From the NCBI GenBank assembly GCA_963971225.1, contig OZ020269.1:102050905-102114904 (forward strand): a stretch of 64,000 bases of DNA, read 5' to 3'. Below are positions 1-10,728 of this stretch, piece after piece; within the stretch, counting starts at the first letter, position 1; every line of letters starts with the position of its first letter. The translations under genes and the position numbers were made by a program. A model generated the notes under the pieces. It was given only the letters and a program-made list of their open reading frames with translations. It had not been told where the DNA came from and searched no databases. The DNA comes from Melieria omissa. Lineage: Eukaryota; Arthropoda; Insecta; Diptera; Ulidiidae.

Positions 1-1960
1 CACAATCAATGCCGAAGTAGAACACTTCGGAGGGTGACGATTGAAATGTTTCGACAAAACCTTGTGTACCTGACACGTCCAGCTGCATCCCTTAACAAAA
101 TATCAAAGCGACAGAACGAACTCCGGAATCCCCAACACCATTCAAGCACTTCTCAAAGTCGAAAACAGTGACCGGCACTTGTCGTCTTCAATGCGGTTCG
201 AGTGATTGACCACAACACACGGCTGCGCACCACTCGAAACGATATTTGAATAATTTTTTGCTGGATTAAAATGCCTAAATTTTAAACCAAAAATATGCTA
301 ATGGCCGAATTTGCTTATAAGCCACACGCAATCGTCGTATGGCAGTTCATAAATTTAAATTCCACTTATTACGTTTCATCGCAAGGCCGCATCGATTTTA
401 AAACGTAGAGGATGATTTGCAAAATATTTATATGACGACTTAAATATGCATATTTCATACAGATATTCATACATACATACAAACACACATACTGTAGCTG
501 TAGCTGGGTCGTCTGTCTGGTTGTGTTGACATTGCATGTATTAAAAATAACTCGAAGCTATTTGTGTACGATAAATGCTCCACGTGCAAAAATCACATAT
601 ATAAAAAAATTGATTCATTAATCGTTGGTTAATCCAAAGAAATGTGCAATAAGAAGAAAGAGAAGGGAAACGAAATACTTTGAATTATTGAGGACAATTT
701 CAATGTGCCGCATTCATGTCGAGTTCAAACGCTGTGCACTGTTTCATTGATTGGGGAATTTCAAAAATTCCATCAATATTTCAATTACATGAGAAAAGAA
801 GAAGAATGAGAAGTTTGACAATTTAGAGAACACAGAGCCCTTAAAACCACTAAGAGTCAATTGTGAAGACACTGACCCCGTAATGTTGAATATTTAGAAA
901 GCAAATCTGACTTACTAATGAGTACCAAGTGGGTGCCGGTACGTGCTGTGTAGGTTTGAGTTTTTGATTTTATTTTGAGCAATGATCTGTGAGTTAAATT
1001 AGTCGCATTCCAGTTTCGAGTCCAATGCGAATTTCGATGATTCGGCTGATTTCTCGCGCAAAGACTAAAAAACTCGTTTCTGTATTCAGTATTGCCTAAA
1101 TTTTTTTAAATTACATAACTGACACATATTTAATGACTTAATTACTTGTCTTGCTAACAGTCTGTTTTACATATCTTTTTGCAATACCTGATTGAGTTTG
1201 AAAACCGTCGCTAATTTGCCTTCTGGAAAACGCATCTTCGGCCGCTACCAGAAATAGCCAATATTTTGTTAATTCCTTTTAAGGACTTATATTTAGGACC
1301 TTAACCCATTAGCGCTCAAAACGTCTAAAATTTTTGTACAACTTTGCGATTGTACCAAGCAATGAAATCGCCGTTACGGATAGTGAAAATAGTCATTCTA
1401 TATGTTTTCGGGTCCGCTCTACATGATTATGCCATTAGATTTTCATTTTGGTCACAAGGAAATCCAATATGGCGGTGTTTTCGGAAAAAAATGCACAAAT
1501 TTCGAGCAGTTTTTTTTTTTCAAATCAATATTTCGTACCGAAATAGATTTTTGGTTGGGGTATAAATATGCACAAAAGTGCACAAACATGTTGAACTTTC
1601 AGAAAATACCCAAGTTGCCTCATGGGAATACATTTAACAACCTCAAAATGGCGGAAAAATTAAAATGGCGGACAATTTTTTTACAATCATTCATGAATGT
1701 TTTTCTTGAAAATGACGCACTATAACGAAAAATGTTCAAGAACAAAAAGTGTTTAGAATTTGACAGAGAATACGTCTGAATTTTTTGAAAAAGTTTTGAT
1801 CAACTTTTGGAATTTTGCAAATTGTCAATTCTTTTATGTAAAAATTTTGTTATGTAAAAATAATGCATTTAACAGAATAATTGTTAGCCAGAAATGCTTA
1901 GAATCAGTCTAAGAACATGTATGAATTTTTTCAGGATTTTTTGAGAAATTTTTGCAATTT
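1..1960. other. AT-rich intergenic DNA, no gene seen
   Basis: No open frame here has protein-like composition. The frames near 1344-1725 are short, rich in Phe, Lys and Asn, and resemble no family I know. Short CA/TA-rich runs (about 465-500) are the only low-complexity feature. It may hold distal regulatory DNA or decayed repeats. Confidence 0.5.
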
Positions 1961-1969
1961 TGCTGAAAA

Positions 1970-2890
1970 TGGGTTAACTAACAGAAAATTTTAACCTATT
2001 TCTTTATTTACATTTGTTCTTTGAGGTTTCAAAGTCTTTTAGTGAAAGTTTTTATTTTCTGAAAACACACAACTTCTCAGTTTTCGTCGCTTGATTTCAC
2101 TTTTAAATTTTGTATAAAATAAATGGATTTCGCTTTCAACTGGCAAAACTTTATCTAAGAGAAAATTTAAACCTGTTTTCTTACTTGCATTTGTTCAAAG
2201 GTGAAGTTTAAAAGTCTTCTAACGAATGATTTCATTTTCTAAAATAACTTTCACATTTCCATCGATATGTTTGTGTAAAAAACAAATGGATTCCGCTGTC
2301 ATCTGGCAACACTTTACTTAATTGAAAATTTAAAACTGTTTCACGAACGACGTTCCGAGGTCAACTGAATGTTTTATTTTCTGAAATCACTTAAGATATC
2401 AATTTCCGTCGCTATATATCATTTATATATTTTTGTGTAAAAGACAAATGGATTCCGCCGTCATCTGGCAATGCTCTACTTAATTGAGAATTTAAAACTG
2501 TTTAACGAACGAGGTTCTGAGGTCTACTGAATGTTTTGTTTTCTGAAAACACTTAAGATATCAATTTCCGTCGCTATATATCATTTATATATTTTTGTGT
2601 AACAGACAAATGGATTCCGCCGTCATCTGGCAATGCTCTCTTAATTGAGAATTTAAAACTGTTTCTTTATTTGTATTTTTGCTTAGAGGTTTCAAAGTCT
2701 TCTAGTGAATGTTTTTATTTTGTGAAAACACTTAAATTCCCAGTTTCCGTCGCTTTATGTCACTTATATATTTTGCAAAAATCAAATGGATTCCACTTTC
2801 ATCTGGCAACGATTTCCTTACCTGAAAATTTAAACCGGTTTCTTTGTTTGCATTTCTTCTTTGAGGATTTAAAGTTTCACTGTTTCTATA
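1970..2890. repeat. Tandem array of ~162 bp units, about five copies
   Basis: The landmark AAATGGATT recurs at 2121, 2284, 2446, 2608 and 2784, giving spacings of 163, 162, 162 and 176 bp. Each unit carries TTTCCGTCGCT, the landmark, then TCATCTGGCAA, then AATTTAAA(A/C)C(T/G)GTTT. Units 3 and 4 are nearly identical and the outer units are more diverged, as expected from unequal exchange in the middle of a small satellite-like block. No coding potential is visible. Confidence 0.85.
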
Positions 2891-3278
2891 ATATTTTATT
2901 TCTTGTTTCAAAGCTCTTTCTTCACAGGGACTTACTAAATGTGTTCTTTTGCAAGGTTTAGAAATATCTCTTGACTACATTGAACTCTTGCGGACAGAAA
3001 GTTTGAACTTTACTGAAATGTTTCAAGTGTCAACCATGGGTTTACCAACAAGATAATGTGGCTATTTATGTATAAGTACGACGAGGCAAAATAAATCGAT
3101 AGATTTTCGCAAACAATGTTCAAACTGTACTGTACTGACCCGCTCTGTCTTCTGATTTATCTAATAGACATTTTTTGAGAATAGTAAGGCCAACGAAAAG
3201 CAATTCCACAACACGCTGAATTTATTTCAAGCCATTTAAGCTGCTTTTTTCTCAATCTCATAGAAATTACATGGAAAG

Positions 3279-3800
3279 TTAGGTTAGGTTAGGTTGGCTG
3301 ACCCACGGGGGTCTCACATAGACCAAGTAGTGGTCCACAGTGTTACCAAGCTTCTGGAGTTCAAGGCCTATATGTAGTTGTTTAAGAACTTCTTGATAAA
3401 TCTAAGTAAGTCGCCGCTTTTTCGCTTTTTTAACTGAAAGCTTTATACGATTTCCTACCAGAAAGGCTTTTCAAAGTGGGTTATAATAATGGAGGTCCAA
3501 AAAAAATGTCGATTAATGTTTTTGTAGGCTTTTTTGAGGCGATCGTAGTCAAGTGATGCGCTTGCACGGCTCTAAATAACAACAAACGGCAATGCATCTC
3601 TTTTAGGTTAAGTTAGGTAAGTGACTCAGTTGGGTCCAGTGAATGCTCCTTAGTGTTACGGGTGGACGTAGAAATGGTTGGTGAGAATGTGGGTGTTCTT
3701 TGCGTAGTTCAGCAGCGAGTTAATGTCAAACCTGGGGACCTCATCTAACACAAAGAAGAACGGCGCGCCTAAGGGAGCAAAGAACAAGGTTCAAAGTTGT
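3279..3800 (-). mobile_element. Two (AACCT)n-tailed retroelement 3' ends, minus strand
   Basis: At 3279-3293 there are three TTAGG units followed by sequence containing GTTACCAAGCTTCTGGAG. A second, weaker tail (TTAGGTTAAGTTAGG) starts near 3605 and is followed by a related GTGTTACGGG segment. On the minus strand each reads as unique 3' sequence running into an (AACCT)n tail, like the element at 13.4-14.3 kb. No reading frame survives. I read them as short 5'-truncated non-LTR or SINE copies; the family is not identified. Confidence 0.5.
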
Positions 3801-4310
3801 CCTGACCCCTTTTTTGCATTTCCTGCATTCATTCGACTCGGTGATGCCAATCATTTTGTATACATTTTTTAATGACCCTGTTGGTCATTATTCCCATATT
3901 CAATATATAATTTTTCGATAACATCGCAAGCAAAATTTTTATTGAAAAAATGTAAGTAATCAAGTGGTACGAAGTGCAAGTGCCTCAATTTAAATAGTAA
4001 AACAACTTCTAATTTTTGTTGCATAGTGTAGACGCATTGCTTTAGTATTGCCAGACGATTCGAAACAAGCGCCAAGTTATATTTAAGAAAGCTTCCAAAG
4101 GGAAAATTATTAAAGTACCAAATTTTCACTCAACCAAACTCTGAGCAATCATTGACCAAAAAAACAAATATTGTTTCTCTCTATGAAAAAAAAAAATTGT
4201 ATTATTATTAGCAAAAATGTAGACAATGTAACTAAGACGACTTAATTTTAAACCTTGACAAGTAATGCAAAGTAAAAAATCTCAAATGATCCCACAGGAA
4301 TTCAACGTTG
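3800..4310. other. Intergenic DNA, nothing recognised
   Basis: AT-rich sequence without coding character. The 86-codon minus-strand frame at 3869-4129 has no motif and lies in repeat-rich surroundings. Confidence 0.4.
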
Positions 4311-4319
4311 AACAATTTC

Positions 4320-4575
4320 ACCCACCACCATCACCACCAACAACAACAACAACGTTGAGTACGCTGTCCTTTGCCAACAACAACAACAATAATCGTCACA
4401 ACTGTATACACACACAAACACACATTTAATATCAACAATAGTGCAGCCATAAGCAACAACAACGTAATCATCATCTTTATCAACATCATCATCATCAATA
4501 GCGACATCAGCAACAACAACACCACCGTTACCTCTGCCATCGCCAACACAGTCAACAGCGCAACATCAGCATTGC
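4320..4575. repeat. Trinucleotide-rich (CAA/CAC/CAT)n tract
   Basis: Runs of CCACCATCACCACCAACAAC, CAACAACAA and ATCATCATCATC give poly-Thr/Asn frames on + and poly-Val/Leu/Met frames on -. These frames are low-complexity by-products and I do not call a gene. Such tracts are common in fly intergenic and intronic DNA. Confidence 0.8.
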
Positions 4576-5180
4576 CGTCAAAGGTACGTAAGCTTCATTT
4601 CAATCGGTCTTGGCCGAATTGTTACGGTCCTACATTATTACAAATACTTCTAGGCGTTACAAACTGGCTCATTTAATTGCCAAATATAGTAATTGAAAGT
4701 AGTACAGAAGCAGACAAAACCAAACCAAACAAAATATTTTCCAAAATAATACCTGGTTACATATGTAGCGATGAATCGATTGAATCCCTCATTTGAATTG
4801 TGCGTTAAATCTGTGGGGAATAGCAAAAGCGAAATTGCGCGACACGAAAGTGAAATTGTGCACTTGGGACGAGCGAAAAAGAGTATAAATGAAAAACAAG
4901 GCAGCAACATGCAGCAACAGGTGGTCGACTGTACTTCTATGAGTATGCAGACTGAACAGATTTATATACATTGGCATGAAGTTCATTCAGTAATTGATAA
5001 GTTGATTTAAATCCGGCGTTGGTATGTTCAACATGGATATATTATCCTGATATACTTACGTTAGTACAGGGTGGTGCTAAAGTCATCACTCTAGCGACAG
5101 ATGCTACAACTTTTCAAATGGCGGCCAAAAAAAACTCTGCTTTGAGATTCATTCATTCATTCATTCATTTATTATATTTA
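4576..5180. other. Intergenic DNA, nothing recognised
   Basis: Short overlapping frames on both strands (4650-5010) have no recognisable motif or consistent codon bias. No RNA gene or promoter signature was seen. Confidence 0.35.
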
Positions 5181-5185
5181 TATAT

Positions 5186-5555
5186 ATATTTTATTTTATT
5201 TTATTTTATTTTATTTTATTTTATTTTATTTTATTTTTAATTTATTTTTTTTTATTTTATTTTATTTTATTTTATTTTATTTTATTTTTATTTTACTTTA
5301 TTTTATTTTATTTTATTTTATTTTATTTTATTTTATTTTATTTTATTTTATTTCATTTTGTTTTTTTATTTTATTTTATTTTATTTTATATTATTTTATT
5401 TTATTTTATTTTATTTTATTTTATTTTATTTTATTTTATTTTATTTTATTTTATTTTATTTTATTTTATTTTATTTTATTTTATTTTATTTTATTTTATT
5501 TTATTTTATTTTATTTTATTTTATTTTATTTTTTATTTTTATTTTTATTTAACTT
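5186..5555. repeat. Long (TTTTA)n pentanucleotide microsatellite
   Basis: About 370 bp of almost pure TTTTA repeats, broken by short stretches near 5230-5250, 5285-5300 and 5350-5390. The cleanest block is about 5396-5530. Because 5 is not a multiple of 3, every + frame reads a five-residue cycle (F-Y-F-I-L), which explains the apparent ORFs here. The length suggests ongoing slippage and likely polymorphism. Confidence 0.97.
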
Positions 5556-5559
5556 TAAC

Positions 5560-6130
5560 TTCATTTTATTTTTTCTTAACGATTTTTTCTTTCATTTTCC
5601 AATTCTTTTTTCATTAATTTTCCCCTAATACCATGATTTTCTCCCAAGGGCTGTTTAAAAAAACATTTCTTAGTAATTTTGTTATCATTACCTTATCAGA
5701 CATTACCAACTCGTGAATTCATAACAACGACACTGGCATTGACTTTAGTCCATTTTCACTCAATTGCATTTACAATTACAAATACAAACATTCAACCGCA
5801 GTAATATTCCAAGTGCCTCCAATATAGCACTGATTGTGTGCTAGTCCTCTGTGCAACAACAACAACTGCATGTGTCTACACTAATACATATTAACGTTTA
5901 TTGGGCGTTGTACGCCCCTCTAATTTCTGTTAACTACACAATTTGGTATAATTTAAATGCCACTTCTGCCAAATAGCCATAAGTGGATTAATTTTCAATT
6001 AATGCTTCGATGAGAACATATGCTATTGGCAATTGTTGTTGCTATAATAATAGTGATATTGTGTACACTTAGTGGGTGTAACTACTGCAAATTTTATGAA
6101 AAACAAAATAATAAACATTCGAAAGGAGTT
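5560..6130. other. Intergenic DNA, nothing recognised
   Basis: AT-rich sequence with short CAACAACAAC runs. No coding region, RNA gene or inverted repeat was identified. Confidence 0.35.
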
Positions 6131-6137
6131 ATTAATT

Positions 6138-6384
6138 CTGTGGTCAAAAGCAATAACCGCCTAAGTCGTAAATTGCTGTTTCGAGTAATCTCGCTTTAAA
6201 GTTTTAGCGCGTAGTGTGTTCGCTATGGGAATGCGAATAGGTTTTTATTAATAACTTTTTTTATTTTAAAGTTAGAAGCTCCCCGATTTTACACAAACGT
6301 AGAGCACAGTCCAGGGAACGTGGTGGCATCCATAACTCAATTTCTTCTTAAGTCGACTTAAGCGGTTATTGCTTTTGACCACAG
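6138..6384. mobile_element. TIR element (MITE) with 31-bp inverted repeats, AATT flanks
   Basis: The left end starts CTGTGGTCAAAAGCAATAAC and the right end is its complement at about 6354-6384. The arms are about 31 bp with one mismatch. AATT flanks both sides (6134-6137 and 6385-6388), a candidate 4-bp target duplication, although AATT is self-complementary and could belong to the TIR. The interior is about 185 bp of non-coding DNA. The superfamily is not assigned. Confidence 0.75.
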
Positions 6385-6510
6385 AATTACGAATTGGTAT
6401 GTTTAATTGGAATTTCAAGGCACGACATGTGGCCAATATTTTCCATTATGAAGACAAGATATGAGTTACTTCAAAGTTTAATTTCTATTAGGCTAATCAT
6501 GGAAATCAAC

Positions 6511-6802
6511 CGCTGTAGCTCAGCTGGCTTGTGCGTTGGGCCGCGAGTCAAGTGCAACGCTCGAACCCATGTCCTGCTGAGAGGACAGCCACCGAAAGAA
6601 AAAATGTTCTTTTTTTTCTTTCGGTGGCTGTCCTCTCAGCAGGACATGGCAAACCTCTGAAAGTAAAATTGCTTATGAAAAAGCTCCCAATTCGCCGTTC
6701 GGAATCGGCATAAAATTGTAGGTCCCTTCCCACAAATGGTTGCGGGAAGCTAGGCCTTAGTCTCGTAATCGGGCTGTCGTGCCAGTTAAGAAGAAGAAGA
6801 AT
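6511..6802 (+). mobile_element. tRNA-derived SINE with an internal perfect foldback
   Basis: The head has a pol III box A (TAGCTCAGCTGG, 6516-6527) and a box-B-like GCTCGAACCCA (6559-6569), about 32 bp apart, as in tRNA-derived SINEs. The body after the hairpin (about 6649-6757) ends in a LINE-like 3' segment with CGGCATAAAATTGTAGGTCC. The element finishes in a short AAGAAGAAGAA tail near 6787-6800. Positions 6568-6648 form the hairpin annotated separately. The small frames here are by-products, not genes. Confidence 0.7.
6568..6648. repeat. Perfect 37-bp inverted repeat with 7-nt loop
   Basis: Arms 6568-6604 and 6612-6648 are exact reverse complements around loop TGTTCTT. The arm contains CTGCTGAGAGGACAGCCACC. 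Since the left arm is ordinary SINE body, the right arm is best explained as a templated inverted duplication of it. A transcript would form an 81-nt near-perfect hairpin. Confidence 0.95.
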
Positions 6803-7880
6803 TATGGAAATGTCATCAAAGAAAACTCTGCCATTGGGTGTCTGATAGTAAAATGGCAACGTTGAGGTGATCAAAAAGAAATTAAATTATATTAGAAGAC
6901 TTCATTTGCCACTGTTGCCCTTTTTTGGAGAGTTTTTTTTGGTTGGATTCATGTCCATCAGTCTTTCACATTCTTACCAAATAAAGAGTTCCGCCTGTTC
7001 GAAGATTTGTGGAAGTGGACCACATAGTGGGTGACTTTTTGTTTCGGTTTCGGTTCCTTTTTAATTTTAGCCACACAACAGAAGCTGACTTATGAGATCT
7101 TCCAAGTTTTAGCAAAAAGTCAAATTGGTTTATATAAGAGATCGTTAGATATTTCTTCTTCAAATACTCACAATGGATTTTTGTCAAGACTCCAAGTAGT
7201 CTAGAGTCTAAGTAGTGCAGCCCTTCGGAATTTAATCGAACCTCTGTTATTGGATATTTTTCTGTTATTGTTTTAACTCGATCTGAGTATTCAGTGCATA
7301 TTGAAGATAGTAAAATTTACTAATTTGCAACAAAAGATTGAAAATTAAAGAGGTGTTATCTTTAATTCAAATTTCCATGACGTTGCTCTTTTCAAAATAA
7401 GAAGAATTGCTAACGACCGCACCAGACTTCAGTCAGAAACTAAACTATTGGATCTGCTAAACTTCATAAAAAATCGAATTGATTTGTATTGAGAGACAGT
7501 CGGATATTCCTTCTTCAAATACACATTTGTAGAGACTCACACTGGACATTTTCTCAGGAATCCGAGTGGAAGTGAAGCTTGTATTGCTCTCACCTTTCAC
7601 ACCTGAACCTTAACTAATAGAGACATATATGTCATTGTTCCAATTCTAGTTATATAGTCCTTTGAAATGTTGGTTATGGACAATTATATGCTGTAAGGAA
7701 TGAAGGTAGTAAAACATACTAACTTGCAATTTTTAAGTGTGAAATATGTAAGAAATATTATAAATAATACGAATTTCCAAGAACTTGTTTTTAAAAAATA
7801 TGAAAAAAAAACTAATTGCCTTACCAGACTTCGGTTCGACTTCAAAAGTTCTTGGCACATTTCCTTTTTGATTCTTCTAG
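6803..7880. other. Decayed internally repetitive DNA, no gene seen
   Basis: Segments near 7115-7190 and 7470-7560 resemble each other (both contain CTTCTTCAAATAC followed by CACA and GGA), suggesting an old duplication. No coherent reading frame or RNA gene was found. Confidence 0.35.
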
Positions 7881-7884
7881 TCAC

Positions 7885-8345
7885 ACCAATTGATGAAAGT
7901 TCCAGTACTTGATTCTTGCATTGGAGATATAATCTTCCTTTCAGTCACTGACTGCCCAGATCAATGAATACTTTCTACTGCACCTTTATTGGGTAATGGC
8001 TTGTTTAAGATTTCACCTCAGTCATCAACTGCCCACGCCAAAAACGTTTTCAACTGCATCTTTTTTGAAGTTATGGCTCATTTATGTAAGATTTCTCCAA
8101 TTGAAAGGTTTTGTACGTGATTCTTGCATTGGAGATATAAACTTCCTCTCAGTCAAGAAGGAATATTTTCCACTGCTTCTTTTTTTTTATGATAGTCACG
8201 GCTCATTCAAGATTTCACCAATCGAAAGGTTTTGTACGTTATTCTTGCACCATAGATTCATATATCTTTTTCCCAATCATCGACTGACCATTCCAAATAA
8301 AATTTTTAACTAGGTATTTTGTTTTTGAAGTCATGTCTCATTTAT
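7885..8345. repeat. Degenerate tandem repeat of roughly 80-130 bp units
   Basis: GATTCTTGCATTGGAGATAT occurs near 7912 and 8121 and is degraded near 8241. A second landmark, (ACTGC)CCA..CAA followed by a TTTT-rich stretch and ATGGCT, recurs near 7950, 8027, 8155 and 8282. Units are unequal and diverged. The open frame through part of it (7996-8313) is a by-product. Confidence 0.65.
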
Positions 8346-8349
8346 GATT

Positions 8350-10660
8350 TTTGTATTATCAGATTCTTCGGTAGAATTAATTGTTAACTCTTTCTTACAC
8401 TTTCAACAACCATAATCATTCAGTAAAGATTGATGAGTTGACGCAGTTAGGAAGATGAGATTTCGGTCAAGAGCCAAGAGCTAAGCCAGGCTTAGCACTG
8501 TTTGGATGAGCTTGCAAAAGCACATTTGTAATGAAATGACGGCTCCTGAACACTACACAACAGGTAACCCGATTCCAAATATTAGAGATAAAAGGAAGAT
8601 GAAGCTGTGAAGAGCGACCAAGAAGGCTTCAGAGCTTTGAACATGCCTTGAAACACTAAACCACTCAGGTTCACGGTTGCCACAGATGGTTACTTCAACC
8701 AAATAGGTGAAATTTTAGCGCCTGGATCTTTGATTACTTCTTCTGTGTTCGATGACTTTTTGAAAGACCCAGGAAACATTTTAGCAAGAAAACGTTGTGA
8801 AGAACGTTTTTTTGGTTGGGTTGTTTTTTACCTTGTGGTGAAAATAATTTTTGTAACATAGCGCCGCGCAATCGAGATGAACGATATGAACTTTGCTGGC
8901 TTTGCCATGATTGATGTGGGTATCTTTCTTACATGTTTTTCGGGTTTTCTTACACGGTTAAAATTTAGTTACTTTTCTAGAAGAGAGAGAGTGAGAGTCT
9001 CCAGAATTACGGAAACAACTCCCTGCGAAACTTCTTGCGCACCTTTTATGTAGACAAATTCGAGCAGATCTCTTTCAAGTTCCTTCTAAAACCGTCAGCC
9101 TATCTTTCGGTCTTCAATCTATCAAAATAGTAAAAGAAAGATTCATGATTGTAAGCGCTGCTTTTGAATGACTGACACCTGTTGCGCTACGCATTTCTCT
9201 TACAAATATTTACACACAAATGTTGAGGCTTTTCATTTCTCACATTTGAAAACAAAACATGCAAATTCAAATCCAGTTTTTATTTAGTTTTAAACTTTCT
9301 ACAAATTAGCTTAGCCGCCTAACCAGCTGCTTTTAATTTCATGTTCCTCTCTTCCATTCCCATCCTCGGCGTCTTGTGTCGGCAATGGCTTACGTGATTG
9401 AATTTCAATGTCAATAAACGCATAAATTAATTGGCATCGCATGAAACTGCTGTAGGTCAAGTGTACATTAGCGAAAAAACGCTATCAAAATGTGTATTGA
9501 AATTTTTATTTAAAATGTGCATAATAAAAAATAAAGTAAAAGTCAAACAGTTGGCGGCGCTAAAGTCGACCTGTCGATGTGTTGAGGGATGATTTGCATT
9601 TTCGCATTTATGAACATTTAATTATGTATTTATTACACCGAAAGAACATTCTATTGTCTGAAAGCTTACTACAAAACCAACAACAGGTGCCGACAACTCA
9701 ACTGAAAAATCTGTTTAATAGCCCATCTTCTTAGTTAATTGCGGTCTGAAAATCAAAATGCTGAAACCGCAGGCGCGCACAACTCAATCGAATTAAAACA
9801 GCTATGTGAGACGGCTGAGACGAACTTTAGTTATATAGAGATATAAATTTTAATTGAAAAGACTCACAATTGACACGCTTCTTTTAGTGCAAAAAGCCGA
9901 CAGTCGACAGATTGTGCGGAGATGCTCTTCGAAAGCAGCAGCAGCAGCAGCAGAGTCTGTGATTCGGTTTGAACAAACAACAATTATACATAAAATTGTT
10001 TTTGCAAGTGTTGTTCACTTGATGTCATTTATGATACGGAAATCATGAGTAATCTTTGAATAGAATAATTCATCTGGAATAATGTGAGGAAAGCCTAAGA
10101 TTTTAGTGTGGAATTTAGGTGTCGAACTAAGGAAAGTGATCTGAAAAGCGATAGTTGAGATATCAAATGTAATGCAGGAATCAAGCAGCACTGTCACTGT
10201 GTCCCAACTAAGTTGACGTTTCCTACGTCAGAGGTGATGAGCGCTCACTCTGCACACAGTTCATTGTTTTAGTTGTACACTTCCCGGCTTAGAATTCCTC
10301 AACGAATCGCAAAGACTGCCACAATTTCTGTCAACTCTTAGTTTAAACTCAAATAAAGAAAAAGAAAACAAATATTTAACGTTCGATCTCAAGTTTCAAT
10401 GCTGCAGTATCCAACACTTGAATGTAGAAAAAAACCTATATTTCATCGGCTCTTCACTCAGCAACAAATTAAAAGACTCTCAAAATAAAATAATTACGCA
10501 TAAAAAAAATTCTCCCGAAAAAAACCTAAAGCCCTTTCTCTTCAGTGTAGGTAACCTTACTGCTAAGTTACCTTATTGAAGTAAGGAAGTAAAGTAACCA
10601 CAAGATAATCATTTTTCTTAGAAATAAAGTTTGTTTCTTCACTTTTCTGATCATTTTCAG
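8350..10660. other. Intergenic DNA, no gene seen
   Basis: About 2.3 kb without a supported feature. A short (GCA)n run lies at 9938-9955. Short self-complementary stretches near 10548-10600 could fold weakly. Small frames have no recognisable domains. Confidence 0.4.
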
Positions 10661-10728
10661 TTAACACTGTACAACACAAAAAAAATAACAAGGTTCTGAC
10701 AACGGACAGGCGGACATTTAAGTACCAA

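Noticed and set aside
4331..4555. Minus-strand frame rich in Val, Leu and Met
   Set aside because: Translation of a trinucleotide repeat tract; no domain or splice context.
5358..5552. Repeating F-Y-F-I-L reading frame
   Set aside because: By-product of the (TTTTA)n microsatellite.
6511..6585. Functional tRNA gene on the plus strand
   Set aside because: Box-like motifs are present but the acceptor stem cannot form and a SINE body follows.
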